Shown: piece by piece, positions 50,321 through 57,772 of the stretch | How positions within the stretch are numbered: the stretch's first letter is position 1 | Layout of the letters: every line of letters begins with the position of its first letter | NCBI GenBank assembly: GCA_029210915.1 | Contig: JARGGJ010000001.1 | Coordinates: 1-64,000, forward strand | From: Patescibacteria group bacterium | Lineage (GTDB): Bacteria > Patescibacteriota > Patescibacteriia > 2-12-FULL-60-25 | Direction: 5' to 3' | DNA: 64,000 nucleotides | Made by a program: the position numbers and the translations under genes | The notes under the pieces: generated by a model | Told to the model about the DNA's origin: nothing | The model's input: only the letters and a program-made list of their open reading frames with translations | The model's database searches: none

Positions 50321-51031
50321 TTATTTTGCAAATTTAATGGAAGCTTCAGTTGCCTTAACACACGCTTCCCAATATTCACGACGCAAACCTCTTACAGCAG
50401 TAAAACTTGTTCCACTAAGATCAGCATTTTCAAAATCCGTTCGTATAACATAAGCCCCAGCGCAAGAGGCTGCGGATAAATCGGCACCTGAAAACACAGT
50501 ATCCGATAAATCCGCTAGGCAAAAACTTGCCAGATTAAAATTACAACCAACAAATGAACAAAAATTTAAAGATGCGGATACGAAACTCGCTTTCTGAAAT
50601 GTAGTTTCACGAAAATTAGATCCGCTAAAAACCGCCCTCTCAAAATTTGCGCCAAATAAGTTAACTCTAGAAGCGTTCACCGAGATAAAAGTAGTCTTTG
50701 AAAAATTACTTAGCGCCAAATTCGCATAATCAAAACTTGCACCTGACATTTTCGTTCCGGTTAAATCAGCACTAAGCATTGTTGATCCGCTAAACTTGGC
50801 ATTAACAAAAACAATTTCTTTTAAAGATGCTTGGCTTAAAATGGAATTCGAAAGATTTATACCCGATAAATCCACTTCAGTTAGAGTTGCCTTAAATAAA
50901 CTCGGTGTCCACTCCGGATGCTCTTCACGCATCGCATTCCACTTCTTCACTCCTTCGAGCCCGGTCATCAAAATCTCAACCAATTCTTCGGTTCCAGGAG
51001 GCGTCCAGTCACTCTTATTTTCTTCGCTCAT
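50321..51031 (-). CDS. Pentapeptide-repeat protein 2, 236 aa
   Basis: N-domain MSEENKSDWTPPGTEELVEI and KWNAMREEHPEWTPSLF as in genes 1 and 3, then about 28 pentapeptide repeats (residues 50-210) with more degenerate spacing and many Ser/Phe centres (SGSNFRETTFQKASF). The C-terminal cap GTSFTAVRGLRREYWEACVK corresponds to the caps of the others. It is the longest helix of the family here. AAGGAG precedes the ATG. Independent transcription unit; same leader box (51065-51090). Confidence 0.88.
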   Translation of the reverse strand: MSEENKSDWTPPGTEELVEILMTGLEGVKKWNAMREEHPEWTPSLFKATLTEVDLSGINLSNSILSQASLKEIVFVNAKFSGSTMLSADLTGTKMSGASFDYANLALSNFSKTTFISVNASRVNLFGANFERAVFSGSNFRETTFQKASFVSASLNFCSFVGCNFNLASFCLADLSDTVFSGADLSAASCAGAYVIRTDFENADLSGTSFTAVRGLRREYWEACVKATEASIKFAK

Positions 51032-51064
51032 CTCATTCTCCTTGCCCTTTTGGGCTTTGTTAGG

Positions 51065-51125
51065 GTACGTTCTCGGGTTTATTCAAGAATGCTGTAACTT
51101 AAGCAGAAAATGGGGGGAATGTCAA
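51065..51125 (-). promoter_or_regulatory. Cassette promoter and leader, copy B
   Basis: TTGACA (51120-51125), 17 bp, TTAAGT, then ATTCTTGAATAAACCCGAGA-type leader box. Confidence 0.75.
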
Positions 51126-51138
51126 GGCTCCATACCAA

Positions 51139-51207
51139 CCCCTAAATCCCCTTGTCAGGGGACTTGTTTGCAAGTTTTTTAGCCCCCTGACAAGGGGGTT
51201 GGGGGTC
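51139..51207. repeat. REP-like CCCCCTGACAAGGGGG element, copy 2
   Basis: AATCCCCTTGTCAGGGGACT then AGCCCCCTGACAAGGGGGTT, between the PAP2 gene and the cassette promoter. Confidence 0.7.
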
Positions 51208-51210
51208 GTG

Positions 51211-51663
51211 CTAAGCAAACCAAATCACCACAGTCGCCAAAGCCCCAAATCCAAAACCACCCACTACATCCACCGTATCATGCGCTCTAAGCCACACACG
51301 CGACCAGCCGACGATGATAGGCCACAGAGCAAATAAAAAGCTCCACCAGCGCAATTCGGGGACGAGTAAGACCCACGACGCAATCATAAAGGCCGCAACA
51401 GTGTGCGAACTTGGAAACGAATAGCCATAGGCTTTAACTTTAACCGCTTCTCCGCGAGCCACCGGCCGTGGGCGTTTAAAAACAAATTTAATCAATTCCG
51501 CTGCAACGGTTGGAATAAAAATCCAAGCCACAAACATCAAGAGCTTCTCCTTTGGAATCGGATACAAAAAATACACGCCTCCCGTCACAACCAAAATCCC
51601 CCACCATGAACCAATCATGCTGACTAAATGGGCAACAACAGTGCGTTTGGATCCTTGAGACAT
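51211..51663 (-). CDS. PAP2-family lipid phosphatase
   Basis: The three catalytic motifs are KFVFKRPRP, SFPSSHT and SRVWLRAHDTVDVVGG (PAP2 motifs C1-C3), in a protein with 4-5 membrane helices. ATG 51663 (MSQGSKRTV) is chosen; the frame from 51693 only translates a TTCGAA repeat. It probably dephosphorylates undecaprenyl pyrophosphate or phosphatidate, alongside UppP. Confidence 0.92.
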   Translation of the reverse strand: MSQGSKRTVVAHLVSMIGSWWGILVVTGGVYFLYPIPKEKLLMFVAWIFIPTVAAELIKFVFKRPRPVARGEAVKVKAYGYSFPSSHTVAAFMIASWVLLVPELRWWSFLFALWPIIVGWSRVWLRAHDTVDVVGGFGFGALATVVIWFA

Positions 51664-51739
51664 AACTTGAAACGAAATTCGAACTTCGAACAACGAACTA
51701 CGATTTTGTTTATTAAGTATAAACCATTTTTAAACAATA

Positions 51740-51767
51740 TAAAAAGAATCGAGCTCAGCTCGACTCC
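51740..51767 (-). terminator. Terminator of the beta-propeller gene
   Basis: GTCGAGCT/AGCTCGAT stem then TTCTTTTTAT on the minus strand. Confidence 0.75.
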
Positions 51768-51799
51768 TTCGTCATTCATCATGCATTATACATCATGCA

Positions 51800-53836
51800 T
51801 TATTCATATATATAGTCACGATACTCCGGCTCATCCGTGCTGGGATAATCCACCGCTCCTTGCTTTGTGAGATCATAAAGATGGTGCATTTGGATTCCGG
51901 CATTCGAGAGAGTTAAAAACGAATCATCCATATAAGCTACTCTGTTTATATCCTCATCATAATTTCCATAATACCAACCCGATTTCATCATCGCCTGATC
52001 ATCCTTGTGATGCGTAATTTTACCTAACTCTTCAAATCCGCTTTCTACTGTTAAACGATACACAATAGCTCCTTGAAAAGTAAAATCACCATACTCATTC
52101 CCTTCTCGATTCGGATCCGTTTTAACCGATTCATCCAACTCCGCGATTCTAACCGGGAAAGAAAGCAACTGCTTGCTTGGAGAGTACAAGAAAGCTTTAT
52201 GATTATGCAAAGCTTCGGATTCAGTACCGCGGTCACCGATAATTACTTTATGCAACTCTTTTGGATTTGTTACATCGGTCACATCAAACACAGCCATCTT
52301 AATACCCTGATACCAGGCAAAATCCGCCTGCTCTCCGCTCCACGGATCCTCTCCCGCTTCTACCGTATCTTTACCGATGCCGATTATATGATTTTCATCC
52401 ATGGGATGCAGATAATCCGAATATCCAGGGATCTTAAGCTTGCCAAGAATCGATGGATTCTGCGGATCCTTTAAATCCAGCACAAAAAACGGATCTATTT
52501 TTTTAAAGGTAACCATATAACCGCGATCGCCCATAAATCTCATGGAATAAATGGATTCCCCGGGCGCGATACCTTCTATTTTTCCGGCCGGATCCATATT
52601 CGATGTTAAAATATATACATTGTTGGTGGAATCCGCGCCCGTACGCCAAACTTGACCCTTGGTTGTAGCAACCCGTAGATAGCTGTTATGTTCATCCAAA
52701 GAAAATTGATTTAAAAGATGCCCCGGCACGGATCCTTGTTTGGCAAACTCAATCTTTCCACCACTTAGATTAAACTTGTAGATATTCGTCTTTTCACGGT
52801 CTTCGGGAATCATACTGTCGTAAAAAGGTCTGTACTGCCAATCCTGACGCGCAACATACAAATTATCGAGCGACGCATAAACAGTTTCACTCGCTCCCAA
52901 AATAACCTCTCTCTGAACTTCCCCGGTTCCGTGCATTGGCACAGAGGCAACTGTTAAATACTCACGGCTGGGTTCCGGATCAAAATATCCAACATTTCCG
53001 CATCTAACCATCGGTTCAAAACTCGTGCTCACACTGCTATCGCGATATGCGGGAATCAAATCTTTGTCCTCCGGCATAATATCAAACCCAAACCAAGGGC
53101 TCCAAGAATTCATCACCAAATAAACATTCCCATCTATCATCCTTGATGATGATAACGATCCGTCGAACTCCACTGTTCTAACCTTAGATGGTTTAGAACG
53201 ATCCGAAATATCCCAAATCTGCGCGATAGATACAGAGCCTCCGCGCATATGTGGGGCAAACTCATAAGCAATATCACGTACTAAAGGCATGGGATAAATA
53301 TTATCATTATATGTATGCCCCATTACCATTAACCTATTATCATCAATATAAAAATCACTTGCGTTCACATTTTCGTCCATATCAATTTCACCAACAAGCT
53401 TCGCGGATTCGGTTGGTAAAATCTGGGAAATCATTATTCGATTTTTTGATAGATGATATACATAAGTACCATCCATCTTTAAAATATCCGCCTCATCAAC
53501 TCCCTCAACTTGCACATTGGTTTGCGAATAATCGCCAGATGCCTCAGGAGCCATTTGTGCCGCGCTTGATGGCACGCTGTCTGATATTGGCGCCGAATTT
53601 TTCATCATCGGCATGGCCACCATATCCTCCATTACAATATAACTATCTTCCTCATCCGCTTTAACAATCTGATCCTTTAAAACCGAGCAGGATTCAAACC
53701 TCTGCACTCCCTCTGCCTGAACCAATGGCTTGCTTGGCATTTTTAAATCAATATTAACCACAGGCGCCATGGGCGACATGCCAAAAGCCGTAACCATTAA
53801 AGCTCCAAGTGATTTTAAAAACAAACTTGTAAACAT
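51800..53836 (-). CDS. Secreted beta-propeller protein, 678 aa
   Basis: Signal peptide or anchor (1-24), a low-complexity Met/Pro/Ala region with FESCSVLKDQ, then from about 100 the pattern typical of the bacterial C-terminal beta-propeller family: NVQVEGVDEADILKMDGTYVY, HTYNDN, GNVYLVMNS, GDRGYMVTFKKIDPFFVLDL, LKIPGYSDYLHPMDENHIIGIGKD and MAVFDVTDVTNPKEL. The last part (FSLDEHNSYLRVATTKG) is also conserved. It sits on the cell surface; function unknown. Confidence 0.85.
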   Translation of the reverse strand: MFTSLFLKSLGALMVTAFGMSPMAPVVNIDLKMPSKPLVQAEGVQRFESCSVLKDQIVKADEEDSYIVMEDMVAMPMMKNSAPISDSVPSSAAQMAPEASGDYSQTNVQVEGVDEADILKMDGTYVYHLSKNRIMISQILPTESAKLVGEIDMDENVNASDFYIDDNRLMVMGHTYNDNIYPMPLVRDIAYEFAPHMRGGSVSIAQIWDISDRSKPSKVRTVEFDGSLSSSRMIDGNVYLVMNSWSPWFGFDIMPEDKDLIPAYRDSSVSTSFEPMVRCGNVGYFDPEPSREYLTVASVPMHGTGEVQREVILGASETVYASLDNLYVARQDWQYRPFYDSMIPEDREKTNIYKFNLSGGKIEFAKQGSVPGHLLNQFSLDEHNSYLRVATTKGQVWRTGADSTNNVYILTSNMDPAGKIEGIAPGESIYSMRFMGDRGYMVTFKKIDPFFVLDLKDPQNPSILGKLKIPGYSDYLHPMDENHIIGIGKDTVEAGEDPWSGEQADFAWYQGIKMAVFDVTDVTNPKELHKVIIGDRGTESEALHNHKAFLYSPSKQLLSFPVRIAELDESVKTDPNREGNEYGDFTFQGAIVYRLTVESGFEELGKITHHKDDQAMMKSGWYYGNYDEDINRVAYMDDSFLTLSNAGIQMHHLYDLTKQGAVDYPSTDEPEYRDYIYE

Positions 53837-53844
53837 AAACTTTT

Positions 53845-53925
53845 CTAAGCTTAAAGTCCATCAAGTCTATCAAGTCCATCCGGCTTGACGGACTTTACGG
53901 ACTTTTAGCTTTATGGACTAATTTA
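53845..53925. repeat. AAGTCCATCAAGTCTATC words with inverse GGACTTTACGGACTTT
   Basis: Iterated words separated by TCCGGCTTGACGGA. The whole tract can fold back on itself. Confidence 0.6.
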
Positions 53926-53992
53926 ATATATTAAAAGTGTATCTTGATATTAGATAAAACGCCAATTCAAAACAGTGATGACAAATAGAAAA

Positions 53993-54018
53993 CAAAAAAT
54001 CGCCCGAAGGCGATTTTT
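53993..54018 (-). terminator. Terminator of the sigma operon 2
   Basis: AATCGCC-TTC-GGGCGATT stem and T6 on the minus strand. Confidence 0.85.
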
Positions 54019-54033
54019 TTAAGTTAATGGAAT

Positions 54034-54738
54034 TTATTGTTGATTAAATCCCATGCCTGTTCCCCTATGCATTCCGCGTCCGCCACCCATTCCTTTACCC
54101 TGGCCTCCATTGTGACCAACCTCTAACCCGAGTTCTTCGCGTATGCCTTTTGCACCATCCATGAGCTGATGCATTTGTGAGAATCTGGCAAAATTATCAG
54201 CGTTAATTACTTGTAAATGTTCTGGTAACTCACCATCAACCGCCACAAGATTAAACCAAGTTTGGTAATCTCCCGCGATTGCGGCTGTGCGAATCGCCTC
54301 GCGTTCTTCTAGTGTATGAATCTGCATTCCCTGACCTCTGCCCTCTCCACGCATTCCCGGTTGCTTCAGGCCTAGTTCGTCCGCAATAGCTTTAGCTGTT
54401 TCAAAATCTTTATTCTGCATTGCATCGTGCATATCGACAAAACGATTAAAATTATCTGCGGTAATTGCTTCAAATTGCTTTGGTACTGTACCGCTTTCTT
54501 TTGTGATAGATGCTAGAAAAGCATTGTAATCGCGGTTTTCGAGAGCTTTCTGCATTTCTTCATTGTTCATGAAACCCTTTGCGTTATGCATTCTTTGCAT
54601 TACACCTCTGGCCGAACCATATTGATTGTTAGTTGTTGCAGTTGGCATTGCATCACTTGCAAGTACGGAACCTGCTATCGCAATTGTTCCTAAAGCACCT
54701 GTTGCAATACCCGCCTTTTTCCAAAAATCGTAATTCAT
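54034..54738 (-). CDS. Secreted protein with internal duplication, 234 aa
   Basis: ATG 54738 (MNYDFWKKAGIATGAL). Signal peptide to about residue 28. Two copies of a 55-residue unit follow: RDYNAFLASI...PKQFEAITADNFNRFVDMHDAM (about 65-130) and GDYQTWFNLVA...PEHLQVINADNFARFSQMHQLM (about 145-200), then a Gly/Met/His-rich tail (GKGMGGGRGMHRG). The His/Met tail could bind metal such as copper (inference). It is the third gene of the second sigma-factor operon and so a likely target or effector. Confidence 0.78.
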   Translation of the reverse strand: MNYDFWKKAGIATGALGTIAIAGSVLASDAMPTATTNNQYGSARGVMQRMHNAKGFMNNEEMQKALENRDYNAFLASITKESGTVPKQFEAITADNFNRFVDMHDAMQNKDFETAKAIADELGLKQPGMRGEGRGQGMQIHTLEEREAIRTAAIAGDYQTWFNLVAVDGELPEHLQVINADNFARFSQMHQLMDGAKGIREELGLEVGHNGGQGKGMGGGRGMHRGTGMGFNQQ

Positions 54739-54947
54739 ATAACACAATGGCAAGAAATAAATGCCTTGGTGATTGGGTTGTTTAATATAACCAATGCACT
54801 ACCATTTAAAACTTGCTTATTTAATAAATTTATAAAGTAATTCTGTACAGATATTAATTTGAGCGAGTTCGACGCGTCGAACCAAACTCTATTGGACTTG
54901 ATTGGCGGTTTGCCTGTTCCAACCGCGTCCTCTAGCACTATACGCAA
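54739..54947 (-). other. Long spacer with palindrome GTTCGACGCGTCGAAC
   Basis: A perfect 16-bp palindrome at 54867-54882 lies inside longer dyad sequence. Upstream on the minus strand is GCGGTT-x10-AACCGC. It may be an operator, a processing site or a structured RNA; no gene is convincing. Confidence 0.4.
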
Positions 54948-55700
54948 TTACCTTAAAGGCTCTTTCACCTGTTCCTTCATGTACTGTTGCACTCGCTGAA
55001 TCCTTACACCGCGAGGGCAAGGTAATAATTCTTTTGCCTCAAAAACTTTTACAGTTGAACTGGGCATTCCAATAATTCGAACACAATTTCCTTGTTCGAC
55101 AAAATCCAATTGCCTCAGATCACATTGACGAACATCAACCTGCCAAATAATTCCACCCGGATCTTGTATCATCATGTGTCCATTTTGCGATTCCTGTATT
55201 CTCCCAATAATCCTATTTTGTTCAATTTTAATAAATTGATTTAAACGCGGACGCTGTATCAAACTGTAACCCGGCATTCTTGAAGCGGCAGATTCTATTC
55301 TATCCGACATACCCGTAGCGGATATCGCACCGCCAAAAGCAATGAATGCCAATGCCACAGAACCCCCAATAACAACTGTTCTATATCTATAACCACGCGG
55401 AGCATGTACAAAAATGGAAATTGCACCAACAGCTAAAATCAAACTGAGTATTATCCAAAATAATGGCAAAGCGTCTAAGATGCTCGACAATGCGTCACCG
55501 TTATTATATTCCATCAACAAACCACTCGGGTCCGTCATAAACCAAACCGCAACTCCGGATGACGCCGTACCTATAACCACAAAAGATCCAAATAAAATCC
55601 AAAGTAACACATGCCTTACTTGCACGCGCCATCTTGGAATGGGCTCGGGTAATTTACCCTGCTCGATCTTCTCTTTAAATTGATCTGCTATGCTGGTCAT
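54948..55700 (-). CDS. Putative membrane anti-sigma factor with OB-fold-like outer domain, 250 aa
   Basis: Residues 1-25 are cytoplasmic (SIADQFKEKIEQGKLPEP). Membrane helices stand at about 30-55, 78-97 and 105-127, and a C-terminal beta domain follows (INRIIGRIQESQNG-HMMIQD, CVRIIGMPSSTVKVFEAKEL) resembling an OB fold, with two Cys that may pair. It overlaps the sigma gene by 4 bp (ATGA). Position and topology suit an anti-sigma factor, although no zinc or RseA-type N-domain is seen; the N-terminal tail is short for that. Confidence 0.65.
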   Translation of the reverse strand: MTSIADQFKEKIEQGKLPEPIPRWRVQVRHVLLWILFGSFVVIGTASSGVAVWFMTDPSGLLMEYNNGDALSSILDALPLFWIILSLILAVGAISIFVHAPRGYRYRTVVIGGSVALAFIAFGGAISATGMSDRIESAASRMPGYSLIQRPRLNQFIKIEQNRIIGRIQESQNGHMMIQDPGGIIWQVDVRQCDLRQLDFVEQGNCVRIIGMPSSTVKVFEAKELLPCPRGVRIQRVQQYMKEQVKEPLR

Positions 55701-56290
55701 ATAATTTTATTTGCCAATTCAAATTGTTCCGCTGACTTTTGAAACTTTTGTTTTGCTCTTCTGATCCATGTAGCAACAGTCCCTGGTGGAGCGCGCAAAA
55801 TATCACTGATTTCGTCATACGTCTTTTCTTCCATATACGCTAAAACCAACACATTCCTGTCGCGCTCCGATAGTTGTTTCAAAATTTTTCCCACCATCTC
55901 CGCCGTAAGATTCTGATCGGCCATACGCGCCGTATCATCCCCTGCCGCCATCATGCGCTTAAAAGCATCATCATCCGCATCAATCGACATGTCTCCCATT
56001 TCTTTTTTCTTTTTGCGATACGCCGATATTGTTCTGTTGTGCACGATACGATAAATCCAGCTGGAAAATTTTAATGATGGATCAAAATTAGCAATATGTT
56101 TGTAAGCATCCATAAAAGATTCCTGCAAAATATCTTCCGCATCTTCTACGGATGAACCGCTGATCCTTCTTATATATGATAAAAGACGCGATTCGTAGCG
56201 CCTAATTAAAACAACTAACGCATTGGCATCCTTTAAGACGCTTTGGGCTAGCTCTTCATCTGTTTTGTTTTGGTATTCATCCGGGGGCAT
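55697..56290 (-). CDS. ECF-type sigma-70 factor 2
   Basis: Region 2 (ALVVLIRRYESRLLSYIRRI, EDAEDILQESFMDAYKHIAN, FSSWIYRIVHNRTISAYRKK) and region 4 (LSERDRNVLVLAYMEEKTYDEI, PPGTVATWIRRAKQKFQ) are intact. ATG 56290 (MPPDEYQNK) is preferred: a TACAAT box ends 7 bp upstream, giving a leaderless message, and the other sigma factor also opens MPPD. Linker GDMSIDADDDAFKRMMAAGDD is acidic. Followed by a membrane partner overlapping by 4 bp and a secreted protein. Confidence 0.92.
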   Translation of the reverse strand: MPPDEYQNKTDEELAQSVLKDANALVVLIRRYESRLLSYIRRISGSSVEDAEDILQESFMDAYKHIANFDPSLKFSSWIYRIVHNRTISAYRKKKKEMGDMSIDADDDAFKRMMAAGDDTARMADQNLTAEMVGKILKQLSERDRNVLVLAYMEEKTYDEISDILRAPPGTVATWIRRAKQKFQKSAEQFELANKII

Positions 56291-56410
56291 AAACCACATT
56301 GTATAGTACGCACAACCCAACGCAAGTCTTTCAACTTTTTTTTGCTATACAGAGCAAAAAACTTAACCGCAAATTCTCAAACTTAAAAATAATTGTTACG
56401 GCACTATTTC

Positions 56411-56438
56411 AAAAAAAAACCGCGTACACACGTACGCG
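56411..56438 (-). terminator. Terminator of the 56467 gene
   Basis: CGCGTAC-GTGT-GTACGCG-type stem and T9 on the minus strand. Confidence 0.8.
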
Positions 56439-56466
56439 ACCAGAAGTCACAAAAAATCAAAATACC

Positions 56467-56973
56467 TCACCTCCTCTTACCAAGACCGGGCGCCCCACCA
56501 GAAACCATACATGGCAAATCTTCAATCTCATCGGAGGGCAATTCCAAAGCTCTTATTACAGAAAGAATAAATGCTTCACCATTAACATCAATCCATCTAT
56601 CAGCTCTTACAAAATATTCAATAACAAACTCCTGAGCGGCTTGAAAAGAACCATTAGGATATTGATCCATCCAAATAAAATCCTTCTTAGGTAAACGATA
56701 ATCATCCGTAAAAAATGGTAAGCTGCGTCTCGGATTGAAATTTGCATATCCCACAAGTCGATCAGCAACAATCTGCGCGTTTTGATTCAAGCATATCAAT
56801 TGACCTTTCATACCACCACGTTTACCGATCTTGATTGTCATTAGCAGATCATAACCAAAAGCAAACCAACGAATGCTAAAAAAACTTTTTACCTCATTGT
56901 TGTATACGGTTCTCTCTTCCCTCATATTTTTTAGAATAGCCACTAACCTCTCAACAAGTTCCAGCTCTTCCAT
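56467..56973 (-). CDS. Hypothetical protein, 168 aa, in a pentapeptide-type cassette
   Basis: This gene has the promoter, leader and terminator layout of the pentapeptide cassettes but a different product: an alpha/beta protein (MEELELVERLVAILKNMREE, FAFGYDLLMTIKIG, FIWMDQYPNGSFQAAQEFVI) with no pentapeptide repeats and without the ENKSxWTPP domain. Its 108-bp upstream region is almost identical to that of pentapeptide gene 3. Not recognised. Confidence 0.7.
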   Translation of the reverse strand: MEELELVERLVAILKNMREERTVYNNEVKSFFSIRWFAFGYDLLMTIKIGKRGGMKGQLICLNQNAQIVADRLVGYANFNPRRSLPFFTDDYRLPKKDFIWMDQYPNGSFQAAQEFVIEYFVRADRWIDVNGEAFILSVIRALELPSDEIEDLPCMVSGGAPGLGKRR

Positions 56974-56996
56974 TTTATCCTCATATTCCTTTGTGT

Positions 56997-57104
56997 TTAC
57001 AATGTCCGTTCTCGTTTATTCAAGAATGCCATTATTTCAACATATTTTACCCTTTCTGTCAACCCTATAAACGATTTGCTGAAATTTTTTCAGAAAAAAA
57101 AGCC
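56997..57104. repeat. 108-bp duplicated promoter module, copy C
   Basis: Identical to 57623-57731 except for one substitution and one 1-bp indel. It contains TTGACA (57057-57062), the leader box (57004-57027), the hairpin CTGAAA/TTTCAG and the T tract of the preceding terminator. Confidence 0.9.
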
Positions 57105-57126
57105 ACGTACAGATATCATACGTGGC
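57094..57126 (-). terminator. Terminator of pentapeptide gene 3
   Basis: GCCACGTA/TACGTGGC stem and T8 on the minus strand. Confidence 0.85.
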
Positions 57127-57146
57127 AAATAGCCATCAAACATCAA

Positions 57147-57599
57147 TTAGTAATTTCTCACCGAATCGCGCATGGTTGCCAAAACCAACTCTATGGTTGA
57201 CTGTCGCATACCGTAGGCACCGGTAATATTGGCACCCCACCAATTAACAGCATCGGTTTGTGCTTTTTCAAAGTTCACACTAGTAAGCTGTGCATCAATG
57301 AATAGCGCCTCGTCAAGATTTGCCTCACGAAAATTCGCTCCTTGGAGATTTGCCTCACGAAAATTCGCTCTACAAAGATGCGCCGAAACAAAACTCGTCT
57401 CGATTAATCTCGCTCCGGAAAAATTTACTCCAACAAGATACATACCTGTGAATTCCACTTCACACAAATCCGGTTCCCAATTTGGATGTTCCTTACGCAA
57501 AGTGTTGAACCAAATGACTCCATCCCTATCACTCTTCAAGCGACTAACAATTTCTTCAACCGTCGGCGGTGTCCATTCGCTTTTATTTTCTTCGCTCAT
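57147..57599 (-). CDS. Pentapeptide-repeat protein 3, 150 aa
   Basis: N-domain MSEENKSEWTPPTVEEIVSR and FNTLRKEHPNWEPDL, about 14 repeats (RANFREANLQGANFREANLD), and the cap AVNWWGANITGAYGMRQSTI. The N-domain and cap match gene 1 closely. Ile, Val or Leu replaces the central residue in some coils. GAGGAAGAG precedes the ATG. It is the shortest helix of the three. Confidence 0.9.
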   Translation of the reverse strand: MSEENKSEWTPPTVEEIVSRLKSDRDGVIWFNTLRKEHPNWEPDLCEVEFTGMYLVGVNFSGARLIETSFVSAHLCRANFREANLQGANFREANLDEALFIDAQLTSVNFEKAQTDAVNWWGANITGAYGMRQSTIELVLATMRDSVRNY

Positions 57600-57622
57600 C
57601 TCTTCCTCCTTTATAATCTGAG

Positions 57623-57731
57623 TTACAATGTCCGTTCTCGTTTATTCAAGAATGCCATTATTTCAACATATTTTACCCTTTCTGTCAACCCTATAAACGT
57701 TTTGCTGAAATTTTTTCAGCAAAAAAAAGCC
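57623..57731. repeat. 108-bp duplicated promoter module, copy D
   Basis: See copy C. TTGACA at 57683-57688 and leader box at 57630-57653 drive pentapeptide gene 3. Confidence 0.9.
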
Positions 57732-57749
57732 GGCGAGATTTTCTCGACG
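57721..57749 (-). terminator. Terminator of the 57773 gene
   Basis: CGAGA-AAA-TCTCG stem with outer pairs and T8 on the minus strand. Confidence 0.75.
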
Positions 57750-57772
57750 ACTGAGTAGATTGAATGTACGAG

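Noticed and set aside
48228-51031. Quinolone-resistance (Qnr/MfpA) role for the pentapeptide proteins
   Set aside because: They share only the repeat fold; the extra N-domain and cap differ from Qnr, and nothing in the context points to gyrase.
54840-54920. tRNA-like GGTTCGAC stretch on the minus strand
   Set aside because: No acceptor or anticodon stem can be paired around it; the apparent T-arm is part of the 16-bp palindrome.
54735-54947. Open frame of 70 codons between the membrane regulator and the secreted protein
   Set aside because: It starts without a ribosome site, has no recognisable domain, and is explained by the spacer with its palindrome.
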